DNA of 64,000 nt from NCBI GenBank assembly GCA_029448655.1, contig JACCLO010000002.1, positions 930,001 through 994,000 on the forward strand, in the 5' to 3' direction. The notes beneath the pieces are model-generated. The model had not been told where the DNA came from. It did no database searches and was given only the letters and a program-made list of their open reading frames with translations. The translations under genes were made by a program, and so were the position numbers. Of the stretch, positions 43,808-55,769 are shown piece after piece; within the stretch, counting starts at the first letter, position 1, and each line of letters opens with the position of its first letter. The stretch is from Wolfiporia cocos. Its lineage: Eukaryota > Basidiomycota > Agaricomycetes > Polyporales > Phaeolaceae.

Positions 43808-46800
43808 TCAAGATGTCAATCCGTCATTCTCCAGAAGTGCCAAAATTGCTTGCGACACTGGGTCGCTCTGCCTCGAGTCGAGTAACATGCCGCCGTCAAT
43901 GCATTCCTTCAGCCGGATATCTAACAGGCGTCTAGGATACGCATTTTGTCAATGTTGTGATCTCCTAGGTGGAGTAGGATAGCTCACCGTAACTGATTCA
44001 CTAGAACACCGATGCGGGGCGAGGCCTTCAGCTTGATTGCCGCGCCGTCATTTCCGACAGTTAGGCCACCGCCAATATGGTGCACCGTCACTGGCCCTCC
44101 GAAGAGTAAGAGACCGTACACAGGGACCTGCGATGACACCGGCGTTATTGCCCATATGTGCCAATACACTCATACAGTCATGCATACCTCCGTGGCGTCT
44201 CGCAAATAAACCTTGGTCGTTGCTTGCTTCTGGAAATACGTCAGGAACGGAGACTTCCAGGTGGCCTCGCCGAAGAGAATCGACGCAGGGTGGAGGAAAA
44301 CCCGGCCATCTTGATCGTAGAACTTGAACTCCTTCGCAGTATTCTCCCGTTGTACCGTTCCGGCTTGTACTCGATCGAATTTGATGGCTGACCGAGGTAA
44401 AGATACTCTAGCGATGCGAGGCCAAAACGCGCCGAGGATAACGCTCTTTAAGAGGTTGTTGTTTGAACTGTTGGCGTTGAGCGCCGTATCCGTAGGTTTG
44501 GTGTCTCGTGGGATGAACCCGAGCTCAGAGAGGGAAGATAGAAAGTCCTGTCGAAATGAAGTGATATCTCGGACTGTTGAGGGTGAAATGAAGTTCTGTG
44601 ACACGCTCAACCGCTACGCTCAACCATTATCGCGAGTGAAAGAAATAGCACACCTCCTCGCAGAATGACTTAATGGCACTCTGGGACTTGCCCTCGTTAC
44701 GTAAGCGACTGCATTCCTCGTATGCATGCATGTCCGTGAGCAGATCACTATTTCCTCTCGCAAAGCAAGAGCGTGCGCTGAAAATCTTGTCAAAGGCAGA
44801 GTTTTCCTGATGGCGTTGAACGTACCGATTCGCTTCGTCGCGTTTATCCATCGGACTGAGAAAGATGGGTTTCGATGATAGACAGGCAGCGATAGTGAGA
44901 ACAGGGCCAAGACACTTGAATATCGTGCCGAGAACCAGCATCTGCAACAGATGAGCGCTCAATGTCCCTGCAAGATCTGTACACGACATACCTTGCCAAG
45001 CCGCAGATCCACAGGAAGCATTGCCTGATGCGAAATGTCTCAGAATTCGATGTTGTTCAGAGTGCGACTCAAGTTACCATGTGTCGCCCCAAAGGCGTTA
45101 CCTCTTCATTTTGATCAATAGCGGACAGATCGCGGAGGACAGCTAGAGCTTTGTCCATCGCCACAATGTCTGGTGGGTCCAGTGCCCGAGATAGAAACGA
45201 CTGTGAAGCGACCTCTAAGCATTGGCGACCTCCACGATTACGGCAGAAATACCTTGACATCGTTGCGTACGATCTTTACAGTGAGCGCAATGCTTTCCAA
45301 TGGTACACGTTTGATCTCTGGCATCGGAAATGCATTCATCATGTTCTCTTGCATTCTTGTATAAAGCTTATAGCAAACTCCCGGTTGTGTACGACCTGCT
45401 CTTCCCCGTCTCTGCTTTGCGGCCGCACGTGTCACCCAGTGTTCTTCCAGATTAGCAAGGCCCTTTTCTGGGTCATAACATGTCTCCTTGGCTTTCCCTG
45501 AATCAATCACATAGAGAACATCATCTATGGTAATAGACGTCTGGCGTGTAGATAGCTGATCAACTTGACGAACTGCATGCATAGAGAAATGACTTACCTC
45601 GGCTACGTTCGTAGCTGCTATTATCTTCCACTCCGACATTGCCGCAAAGACAAGGCGTTGTTCGTCATTGGAAAGATTGGCGTGAAGAGGTAGCACTTTG
45701 GCCTTTGCGATTCCACGCAATTTCTCTATACATTGTCGGATATCTTGCAGCCCCGGGAGGAAGATTAGGATTGCCCCTTGTTTTGGCGCGGTTGAGATGA
45801 TATACTCCACTACGGAATAGATGAGCTGCAGGAATGCCTGGATCAGCATACGAGAATAACATGAGGTACATATTCCTCACGTCATGGTCTATTTTGTCTG
45901 TACGACTAATCGCTTGGACTGCTTTTACGGAGTCCTCGTCAAGTCCTCGTTCTGTCAAATCGTTGTAGAGAGCTTTCTGCTCATTTTCTACTTCTCTCCC
46001 CTTCCTCGTGCGAAACGATGACGTGGGACGATAGCCAATGAGAGGTATGAAATCCTCCAGGTACCTAGTAATTGCACGCAATGTTGCAGAACAAGACGCA
46101 ATCATGTTTCACTCACTAACCTGTCTTCGACCGGATGCGTGAACCCAGGTATCGCGAGAAGTGGAGCATTGTCAAAATACTCGACGAATCGTTCATGGTT
46201 GATCGTAGCAGACATGAGCACGACTTTGAGGTGACGGTGTACTTTAAGTAGCTCCTTCAATTCAAGTAATAGGAAGTCCCCGTCGACCGATCGTTCATGT
46301 ACCTGTTCCGCATAATAATCGATAGCACTGCGAAAAATATCGAGAGAACCCTACCTCATCTACGATGACATGAGTAACATCTTGTAATCTATCACCAGAT
46401 CCTAGTCGCCGCAGGACAACACCTGTAGTACAAAACAAGAGCTTTGTCCTACCGTTTTGCTTGCTTTCTCCACGTATGGCATACCCTACAGAATCGTCTT
46501 CCAGCCGTTCCGCGGAAACCCGAGCAGCGACACCTAATGCAGAAAGCCTTCGAGGTTGAGTGACGATGATCGATGCTTCGGATCCTCGTCCTGCCAAAAT
46601 CATGGAATCCAGGATGAACTGCGGAACTGAGCACGTATCAGATAAAGTGAATCAAGGGGCTGTAATATGACGTACGCTGTGTTGTTTTTCCACATCCTAG
46701 AGAGGATGTCAATACGAGACATCGCAATCAAGCTTGCCATACCAGTTTCTCCTACTACGACAACGCATCGATGCTGTTCAAGTAACTGGAGGAATTGAGC

Positions 46801-48781
46801 CTGTGCCGAGAATGCGGGCAGTTTCTTCCTTGGGGTCAGTATACGTGAATATTCTTCGCTTTTGCAAATAGCCATGAATTGTTCTTTGATTTGGGCATCC
46901 GTACGGTCTTCACGCTTTCTGGGTTGTCTTCTTCTCTGGTTTCGCGATCTCGTAGAAGGGGGAGCTGCAATATTTTCATCGTCAAACACTTCCGTAGAAC
47001 GTTCTTGAGGCATCATGTGTTTCAACACAGTGGATATTTCCGGAGGACCGTTATCCTCGATGCTGGCCCATTCTTCTTCAATTACTCGGGCAGTACCTGT
47101 GATAAATGTTTCTCCCTCGTCGATCAGTTTCCCAGAGTGGAACGCAAGCAGCACAACAGAGAGTAAATGGAGTCGAATATATGCCGCTACTGATGGCGAC
47201 GAGATAAACATAGGCGGCGGGACACCGTGGATAGGTAAGGACCGCTCGTCAGATAGCACAATGACGAGCTTCAAAGGAGCGACAGGAAGAGGAACGATGA
47301 GCTCCGAATCAGCTGTAAATCGTCCGCCAAAGGATTCGACCTCTTCTTCATCGATATTGACGTTATCTAAGCGGTTATCGTCCATGGTTTGATTAGTTTC
47401 TAGACCAATCAGCCGTCCGTTTAAAGCAGAAAGCAGGGATCCCCAGCCGTGCGGAAGAGTCGCGTCTGACAAGCACTCTTTCACAGCGTGCGCAGGCCAT
47501 CCGCACTCCTTGACGGCCTTGTCCTCTAGCCAGCGCTGCTGCAGATCGTCACTACCCGAATGTGTGGATGTTACAAAGGACCCAGAGGAGTTCGCAGAAG
47601 GAACGAAGCGCTGTGGAAGGTCGCATTCGGGGATCTGAAGGACCAGATACTCGATGCATGCCTGCAGAGGCGGCAGGGTACTCAGGAGACTGGATGTTAG
47701 TGCAGAAGGCCGAGAGAGAGCAGTGACTGCTCTCTGAGCCTGAGCCGCGTTGAATCCGAGGGTACCCAATTCCTGTAGCACACGCGGAGTATCTTCTTGT
47801 CCGATAATATCTTCTTGCGACTCTCCAGATTCAGGGTGCAGAGATTGTACCTTTAATCGCATTGTGGAATGAGCATTTGTCTAAAGCAAAATATGCAGTT
47901 ATTGAGCTACCTTTTTTATCTGAATCTCAACCAGGTCTCGTAGAGCGGTAGCCATTTTGGCTTCAGGAGCATTTTCAAATTCTCTTGAAATCGTCGGCCG
48001 GGAGCCTTGCCCTGAATCGCTTGTTCTCGTGCCAGCATTTGAAGCTGCCCTTCTTTGAGCAGCCGCTGCCTGGCGTTCCTCAACGGACTTCCGCGCCGCA
48101 AAGGGGTCGGCAGCATATACCCATCGTTGATGTTCAGGAGCGACTTTGTGTGCGGCAGCTAGCTCAGCCCAATATTCGCGAGGGCCAGGTGGGAGCACCC
48201 GATTCAGTTGAATTTCGTTGCAGAACTAGTAGGCGGGAGCGTCAAAGTCGATTTCATTGTATTAATATTCATGCCATCAAACATACTGACACGGTATAAT
48301 GCATACGTTGCGCCCCAGTGTCGTGCTTCGAGTGCTGTGGGTCGGACATAGGGCGGGTGGGGCTCGAGTCGCACAGATTCTCTTTGAGAATCCTTCTTGT
48401 TCACTCTGCTGAGAGTTACAACAAAAGAGAACCCGTCTCCTTGTTTACGCTGCACACAGTGGGATTTGTCTTCGATGTGTGTGCTGATGCCAATGCAGAC
48501 TGCACCAACTCACGGTATCAACTACGGGCTTTTCCCAGCCATTCTTCTGGCATCTAAATTGTGACAGTCACGGAATGGCAAAGAAGTCATAAGAGACAGG
48601 ATAGTGTAAGAATATATGGTTGTACACAGTACCTTTCGTGAAGCAGGCTCAGAGGATATTTAGAACCTGGTGGGAACAGTGGCTTCTCCTCTGGAGCACC
48701 GGTCGCTGCAGCAGGCTGCTTTGACGGTTTTGATGAATTACCAACATTGCCAGACTTGACTATTCCTCGCTTAGGAGGCAT
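43808..48781 (-). CDS. DEVH-box helicase, DHX57/DHX29-like
   Basis: About 17 exons encode roughly 1,380 residues, close to human DHX57. Order: an N-terminal region with ARHWGATYALYRFCN; a UBA-like helix bundle (TPRVLQELGTLGFNAAQAQRAV); an RWD-like region (LKLVIVLSDE...YIRLHLLSVVLLAFHSG); a helicase core with GETGCGKTTQ, TQPRRLSALGVA, DEVH (VDEVHERSVDGDF), [16 protein letters not shown] and QRRGRAGRTQPG; an HA2/winged-helix region (LPVDLRLGKMLVLG); and an OB fold ending VPVYGLLLFGGPVTVHHIGGG and RIGVLVNQLRRLLD. The family is RNA-dependent ATPase/helicase, with DHX29 acting in translation initiation. The P-loop is encoded by a 21-nt microexon at 46676-46696. The final exon (RLLDIRLKECIDGG...) is beyond an in-frame TGA removed by splicing. 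The junction between exons 4 and 5 (about 47880-47940) is uncertain: the obvious GT-AG pair gives only 30 nt. It is divergent from PRP22. Confidence 0.9.
46676..46696 (-). other. 21-nt microexon encoding the helicase P-loop
   Basis: Flanked on the minus strand by ...tctctag upstream and gtacgtc downstream, these 21 bases supply the end of one Gly codon, then C-G-K-T-T-Q, then the first base of a Leu codon. Only their inclusion restores GETGCGKTTQLPQF, so the exon is supported by both splice sites and motif continuity. Confidence 0.88.
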
Positions 48782-49309
48782 CAGTTTGTTCAGTTCGATA
48801 GATTATGTAAGGCTTGTATGGGAACCTGCCCAGCGATCGGCGAGCGGCCGGGCGCTTGTCACGCCTTGCTCCTACGTCACGTCAATTGCTCAATGCCTGA
48901 TGCAACTAATATCTCTGTTAGCACTAATACATATTCCTGCTGCACATCTGGCTATAATAATAGCTAGTACTGCTGTAAAATATGCAGAACACTGTCAAAG
49001 CATATCATAATTCTATCCAATATGGCCAAGATTGGACTGATGACCTCATGAATGGACACCAGGATCAATGAAGCCTTGAAGGACAACCTAGAGAATAGAC
49101 CACATGTATTCCAGCTCTTATGCCAACAGCTCTGCACTCTCTCAGGCTTACATGATACATGCTAGGTTGACCTAGAAGAGCAGGTGGCTAAATCTGCATG
49201 GCCAGTCACAATATGGTCACATGGGGTCACATGGCGGTCACTGCCCGCGTTCTGGTTTTCTCAGGCAGACGCCCTAGATAGGCGCTTACCTCACTGCTTG
49301 CACTCCGCC
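48782..49309. promoter_or_regulatory. Shared divergent promoter region of two helicase genes
   Basis: The 528 bases between the start codons of the DHX57-like helicase (minus strand) and PRP22 (plus strand) must contain both promoters. No strong TATA box is seen. The interval is AT-richer than its neighbours around 48.9-49.0 kb. Confidence 0.5.
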
Positions 49310-52300
49310 ATGTCCGATGCCGACCTCTACAATCTCGAATTTCTCTCGCTTGTCGCCAAGATCACTCAGGAACTAGACAACCATACTGGTATCAACGATA
49401 AAACACTCGCCGAGTTCGTGATTTCTCTACACGACGACTCCAAGTCATTGCCCGAGTTCAAGCAGAAACTCAAGGATGTCGGGGCGAACTTTCCTGATTC
49501 TTTCGTTGAGAACGTGGACCGTCTCATCCTGAACATGCATCCCAGGCACAAGAAGAAGCCTACCGCTGACGGCCAGTCGAGCACAGCCGAGGATGGTCTG
49601 GACGAGATGGACAAGCGGAAGCGCATGTTCCCTGGTCTCGCCTTGAAGGATCAGGAATGGCAACCCAGCATAACAAAGGATGCACTCATGAAGGAGGTGG
49701 ACGATATGATGTCTCAGTTCGAAGGGGCGGCGAAGAAGGCGAGGGAGCGGCCTGTTGAGGACGAGCCCTCGCCAAAGCGGCAGCGGAGATCCCGATCGCG
49801 CTCACCTTCGTATCGAAGCGTGAGCCCACCTCGAGGCAGACTATATGGAGATAGAACAGACGATAGGCGAAGTAGAAATGGTAACCGCGGCCGGCCCCTC
49901 GATGAACGGCCCGTATTATACAAGATCTACGACGGTCGTGTCTCTGGTATGAGGGAGTTTGGTGCGTTCGTTCAACTAGAAGGTGTGGCGGGTCGCGCAG
50001 AAGGTGGGTTTATCGCTCGGTTCACCAGACTTGGTGGTCATACTACTGATGCTATTGTAATAGGTATGGTGCATGTCTCCAACATTCAACAAGGAGCACG
50101 CGCCAACTCGGCATCTGACTTGTTAAGCCGTGGGCAGTCCGTTAAGGTCAAAGTCATGAGCGTTGCCGGCAATCGAATAGGCCTTTCGATGAAAGACGTC
50201 GACCAGGCTTTAGGCCGCGACCTCACTCCGCACCTACGCATCAAGTCAGAGGCCGAGCTCGCAGAGGAGGAGCGCCTGCGTGCTGCACGCGGTGCCAATG
50301 CAGTACCACTCAACTCTCGCGGAGGTGGCAAGGACGAGGTGGTACGTTCTGCGAAACGATTGACGTCGCCAGAGCGTTGGGAAATCAAACAACTCATCTC
50401 TTCCGGTGCTATCGACGCCTCCGAATATCCTGAGCTCGACGAGGACTTCGCGAATCCCATGGCGCATGCAGAGGTCGAAGAGGAACTGGATGTTGAGATT
50501 CGAGAGGAAGAGCCACCGTTCCTAGCCGGTCAGACAAAGAAGACCCTGGATCTAAGCCCGGTCAAGATTGTCAAAGCCCCCGATGGCTCTCTAAACAGAG
50601 CTGCATTGGCAGGTGCCTCACTCGCGAAGGAGCGGAGAGAATTACGGCAGCAGGAGGCGAACGAGCAGGCAGACTCCGAAGCTCGCGACTTCAGTGCGCC
50701 ATGGCTTGACCCGATGTCGAAAGAGAGCGACAGAATCTTTGCTCAGGATCTGCGCGGAAATCTCAGGGGCCAGAAAGCTGGGGAGCAGCCGAAGTGGAGG
50801 GAAGCCACATTTAACAAGGCGACAACTTTCGGCGAAATTACTACCCTCAGCATCCAAGAACAGCGAAAGAGCTTGCCTATATACAAGCTTCGAGAGCCGC
50901 TATTGCAAGCCATTCGCGAGGTACATAAAATATGAGCCCCTCAGCATATTGTACGGTACTAATGTCCCGTTAGCATCCAGTACTAATTGTCGTTGGCGAC
51001 ACCGGCTCAGGTAAGACGACGCAGATGACTCAATATCTCGCTGAGGCCGGATTCGCCGACAAGGGCAAGATTGGTTGCACACAACCCCGACGTGTCGCTG
51101 CAATGTCAGTCGCCAAGCGTGTTGCTGAGGAGGTGGGTTGTCGCCTTGGCCAGGAGGTGGGCTACACAATTCGTTTCGAGGATTGCACAAGTCCCGAGAC
51201 GCGTATCAAATATATGACGGACGGTATGCTTCAACGTGAATGTCTGATTGATCCCGACGTCAGTGCATACTCGGTTATCATGCTGGACGAGGCGCACGAG
51301 CGAACCATCGCCACTGATGTCTTATTTGGTCTTCTGAAGAGTGAGTTACTTGTTATTTCTTATGGCAAAATTCTCACTACTCATATTACATTACAGAGGC
51401 CATCAGGCGACGGCCCGACCTGAAGCTCATTGTCACTTCGGCCACCCTTGACGCTGAAAAATTCTCAAAATTCTTCTTCGGCTGTCCCATCTTTACTATT
51501 CCCGGCCGCACATACCCCGTCGAGATCTTGTACACGAAGGAGCCGGAAACGGACTACCTCGATGCTTCCCTCATCACTGTCATGCAGATTCACTTGTCGG
51601 AGCCGCCCGGTGACGTTTTACTATTCTTGACTGGACAGGAGGAGATCGACACAGCATGCGAGATTCTCTACGAGCGTATGAAGGCTCTGGGACCTAAAGT
51701 TCCAGAGCTCATCATTCTGCCGATCTACTCTGCGCTCCCGTCGGAGGTTCAGTCGAGGGTTTTCGAGCCTACTCCTCCGGGTGCCCGCAAAGTTGTGGTG
51801 GCGACAAACGTAGCGGAGACCAGTCTCACGATCCCTGGAATCTATTACGTGATTGACCCTGGCTTCTCCAAGCAGAATGCATACGACCCTCGTCTGGGTA
51901 TGGACTCGCTCATTGTCATGCCCATTTCGCAGGCGCAAGCACGACAACGCGCAGGCCGTGCGGGTCGCACCGGGCCCGGAAAGTGCTACCGTTTGTACAC
52001 GGAAGCGGCTTTCCGCAACGAGATGCTTCCCAACTCTATCCCGGACATTCAGCGAACGAACCTAGCGACCACGATTCTGATGCTCAAGGCGATGGGCATC
52101 AACGATTTGCTCAGCTTCGATTTCATGGACCCGCCGCCCGCACCGACGATGTTGACCGCGCTCGAATCGCTCTACGCGCTGTCGGCGTTGGATGACGAGG
52201 GGCTCTTGACGCGGCTGGGCCGGAAAATGGCGGACTTCCCCATGGAACCACCGTTGGCAAAAATGCTAATCGCGTCGGTGGAACTAGGCTGTTCCGAAGA

Positions 52301-53148
52301 AATTCTCTCAATCGTCGCCATGCTTTCAGTACAGAGTGTATTCTACAGGCCTAAGGAGAAACAAGGCCAAGCGGACTCGAAGAAGGCAAAGTTCCACCAG
52401 CCTGAAGGCGATCACCTGACGCTTCTTACCGTTTACAACGGGTGGAAGGCCAGCAACTTTTCGAATCCTTGGTGCTACGAGAATTTTATCCAAGCGAGAA
52501 GTATGAGGCGGGCGCAGGATGTACGGAAGCAGTTGCTTGGGATCATGGATCGGTATGTTCTCTGGCTTGCTCGGTCGTTTGCCAATTCGGCGTTACTCAC
52601 ATCTAGCCATCCGCTAGCTATAAACACGACATCATCTCCGCGGGACGAGATTACATTCGCGTTCGCAGAGCAATTTGTTCCGGTTTCTTCCGTAATGCTG
52701 CGAAGAAGGACCCGCAAGAGGGCTACAAGACGCTCGTGGAAGGCACACCAGTGTATATTCACCCATCCTCTGCGCTCTTCAACAGGAATCCGGAGTGGTG
52801 TATATACCACGAGTTGATCTTGACCACGCGGGAGTACTGCCATAACGTCACGGCGATCGAACCCAAGTGGCTAGTGGAGGTCGCGCCGCAATTCTTCAAG
52901 GTCGCCGACGCGAACAAGATTAGTAAACGGAAGAAGCAAGAGAAGATCGAGCCTTTGTACAACAAGGTACGCTCCCGTGTATATGTAACGTGGTTATGAC
53001 CGGCTAACACCATTTTAGTACGAGAAACCCGACGAGTGGCGACTGTCCAAAGTCAAGCGCAGTGCCCGGTCGGTATGTGCTCGGTGTTTTACTCGCAGCT
53101 GTCAACGTGTTGCTGACTATTTCTGTACAGAGTCAAACATTCGGCTAA
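49310..53148 (+). CDS. Pre-mRNA splicing DEAH helicase PRP22/DHX8
   Basis: Seven exons (49310-50003, 50064-50920, 50974-51340, 51397-52552, 52618-52966, 53019-53072, 53131-53148) encode 1,164 residues, normal for Prp22. Order: N-terminal helices; an Arg/Ser-rich segment ([17 protein letters not shown]); an S1 RNA-binding domain ([19 protein letters not shown]...GMVHVSNI...VKVKVMS); then motor motifs GDTGSGKT (525-532), [16 protein letters not shown] (622-625), [22 protein letters not shown] and [19 protein letters not shown]; and finally HA2 and OB domains with [22 protein letters not shown]. Prp22 releases mature mRNA from the spliceosome after exon ligation, in the nucleus. The first intron is 60 nt and open in frame, so an unspliced reading would add 20 residues inside the S1 domain. 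The last exon codes only SQTFG and the stop. Confidence 0.96.
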
Positions 53149-53494
53149 GAGTTCAGATCGTGGTGTTTATCGTGTATTGCTACGTCATATAGCTCAGCTG
53201 TATACATATTCTGGGTATTGTTCAACTGCTTTTTCTTCCACCGTGCGTCACATGGTCGGCGATCGCAGAGCTCCGTGGCGATTGTGATGAGGTTGACGGT
53301 GGCGCGTACAGGTGTAAGCCCGGTGAACGAGGTCAGAGAGTGGCGTCTGTCTTTGGTTGACGTTGATCGGTAGTTTGCCAGAGCATCTGAGGGTAATGGT
53401 CTCAGCCAAACAATTGTACCTGTGAAAACAAATGTACTTACATCAGCTGTACATGCGCGCGGGGTAGTCCAATATTGCGAACAAGAGTACTGGT
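53149..53494. other. Short convergent intergenic region
   Basis: These 346 bases hold the facing 3' flanks of PRP22 and the NTF2-like gene; no further feature was seen. Confidence 0.5.
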
Positions 53495-54065
53495 CTATCC
53501 CACGAATCTTAAAGCGTCTGCGTTGACATAGTACTTCGCGACCTCACCGGCCTTCGACGGGGGTGCGGTGGGATCGGGAACGAGCATGAATGTTTGGGAG
53601 AACGCTCTGGGCTGGTCATCAACCGATTTGCTGTTTCCGGGCGGCCTACGGCCATACGCGACCGTACCTGAGACTGTGATCAGGAGATTAGGTGGTTGAC
53701 TGCCTGTAGATGGTGTCGGCGCGGAGTAATGAGCATAATCTGAAACGGCCGACCTGGAATAGGGTGGCAATCGAAACATTGCACCTCATGCCTAGTCGGA
53801 GGCATGGCGCCAACGAGCTCCCGAACTCCATCGGAACCTTGAAACGGCTTCCCGTTCCATGTCAGGGACGAGGTAGGGCGGTAGAAGTTGGGCAGATCAT
53901 CCACGCGGGTGGCAGAATCATAGGTCGAGTAGTAGAGGTGTGTGAAGTTGTCAGCAGCGCGAGCGGCAAGTTCAACACTGTCGGATTGGAGCAGAAGGTG
54001 AACATTTCAACTACGTAGGTTGTCAAAATACATCCAGCTTACTCGTTCGCTGAAAGAGTAGTCAT
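53495..54065 (-). CDS. NTF2-like protein, p15/NXT family (mRNA export cofactor)
   Basis: Three exons (54065-54043, 53977-53754, 53703-53495) encode 151 residues, a single NTF2 domain. Visible are the N-terminal helix ELAARAADNFTHLYYSTYDS, the DDLPNFYRPTSSLTWNGKPFQG turn, VRELVGAMPPTRHEVQCFDCHP, and the beta sheet with LLITVSGTVAYG, FSQTFMLVPD and a final KYYVNADALRFVG. The spacing and the P-T-R-H-x-V-x-x-x-D-C-H-P motif fit p15/NXT1-type partners of the TAP/Mex67 export receptor better than NTF2 itself, an inference from memory of the family. It probably acts at the nuclear pore. The first exon codes only seven residues. It lies in the same orientation as the dioxygenase, 289 bases from it. 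Confidence 0.85.
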
Positions 54066-54354
54066 ATTTGGGTAACGGCTGTAATGGTGGTTGTGGCTGA
54101 TTCCAAGTTTCTAGCCGACGCGTGACGTAACGCGCTTCACGCTTCTGTCACGTCTTGATGTTGCTCGCTTTGATGTTGCTTTCAACTTGATCTCTCATGC
54201 ACAACCGATCACTGGCGCAGAACAAATACAGCAAGTTGCAGTAAACTACAGAAGGCTAGGCTATTACTACCGATACATATTATAGATCGCAGTCCGACTT
54301 AAGCCAGATTAATCAACAAGGATTCTGCATTCGGTCTCCAATCCAGTAGTCCAT

Positions 54355-55769
54355 TCAAACGGCTCCTCGGACGCATCGTCGGCGCGAAATGCCATCGTGC
54401 TCTGTTCCCAAGCTCGCATACCATGTCTCTGGGCCCTATTGGATTTGCATCAGCTCTTTGCGCTCACTTTTGTCATGCGCCACCGACCTGCCGATTCTTC
54501 AGTCTGAGCTTCTTGATGCGTCTGGCGATCCACTCTGCCGAGGTAGAGCCGGTGTCATACTTGCCCTCGGGTGCTTGCAGTACTGTTCTTGCGATCATTT
54601 CGCTCTCCTCCCAGAGTGCGCGGAGGACAACGGAGTCTCGTGGCCGCGTAAAGAACGCAATTGAGTACCTTTCGAACTGCGACTGCGCTCCCGGGGGCGG
54701 CCTTACAGCGTGATTAGCTTGATGCGGTAAGCGAATTGCCATTTCAACTCACATTACGCGATGCAGGCTCGATCGCAAAATCCCACCGCTGAACAGAGCC
54801 AAGGCGTCGCCGACATTACAAATCGCGTGTCCGGGCAGAGGCTGTGTCTCCACATCAGCGGGTGCACCTTAGGTATGCCGTAAAACCTACCTTGACATAG
54901 AGCCACTTCTGCGTGCCTGGTGGCATGACCTGCAACCCGCCCAAGCGGTTGTGCAGGAAAGTCTGGGTTATTCTCATGAGCAATCTATTAATCTTCCCTC
55001 GAAGCTTGCGCAAACGTACCAGCGTGCCAAAATCCGTGTGCTCGCCCACGCCAGTCGACGATTGGCGCGGGGGAGTTTTAATACAGCGAGCTTCGCTTCC
55101 ACATGGCTCCTCGGTAGAGTGCAGCTGCGCCAATGCGCCCTGCGGCAAGCCAAGCTGCCGCTCGAATATAGCGAGGATCGTGTTGTTTACCTGCATGGAT
55201 TTGCGGACGAATGGAATAATGGTGTCCTCCATGTGCGCGTTGACGGTCGAGGGGTAAGTGCGGTGGGTGGGGTGTGGCCAAGACAGCACATCGTCCTGCG
55301 CGATGTTTAGGAACTCGACGTTGTCCCGCGTGCCGTTGGCGTCGGTTTGGATTGTCCCTCGGGCTTTGTACCTGGGGGGTTGCATTTAACGCGTGTGCGA
55401 AGCCAGACGGACGACAGGTGCGCGTACCCAAAGGAATTGCCGTTATCGCCTTGCTCGAATTTCATGAGCTCGTCCAGGGGAAGGTCGAGGGTCTCCGCGC
55501 CCATGTCAAACATCTGATCCACTTCCCATTCGACACCATGGTTCTTTAAGCTGTACGCGAGCAAGAGGGGGTCAATATATCACGTCGGGAGCTGACTGTG
55601 GCGCGCGGGACGGGACTCACTACCAGAACCCGAGCTCGGTCCCCGCCTTCCACAGGGCGTCAACCTCGTGTCGGTCGCCCTGTGCTAGGAGCTCGCAGTC
55701 GATGACGACAAGAGGGTGGGTGGGGACGTCGTCCGGGAAGGGTGCAGCAGCGGTGGTGAGGCCAGGCAT
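54355..55769 (-). CDS. 2-oxoglutarate/Fe(II)-dependent dioxygenase, isopenicillin-N-synthase-like
   Basis: Seven exons (55769-55624, 55550-55428, 55371-55020, 54962-54891, 54841-54753, 54701-54488, 54435-54355) encode 358 residues, the normal family length. The N-terminal DIOX_N-type part has VVIDCELLA and LKNHGVEWEVD. The jelly-roll core holds the iron ligands H201 and D203 (GEHTDFGTL) and H258 (SSLHRVM), and the 2-oxoglutarate-binding R272 and S274 (RYSIAFF). The strand GGLQVMPPGTQKWLYVKP and the PLPGHAICNVGDALALFSGG segment are as in IPNS-like enzymes. The C-terminus has GPETWYASLGTEH, common in fungal members. It hydroxylates or desaturates a small molecule in the cytosol; the substrate is unknown. 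I chose the stop at 54355 because this frame gives the family-like end. The second intron leaves a Cys-Leu-Lys junction at NHG, slightly unusual. Confidence 0.9.

Noticed and set aside
43984..43986. Apparent stop codon ending the DHX57-like helicase at VNQLR
   Set aside because: A GTGAGC donor overlaps it, and the next exon supplies RLLDIRLKECIDGG..., the expected end of the OB-fold region; the true stop is at 43808-43810.
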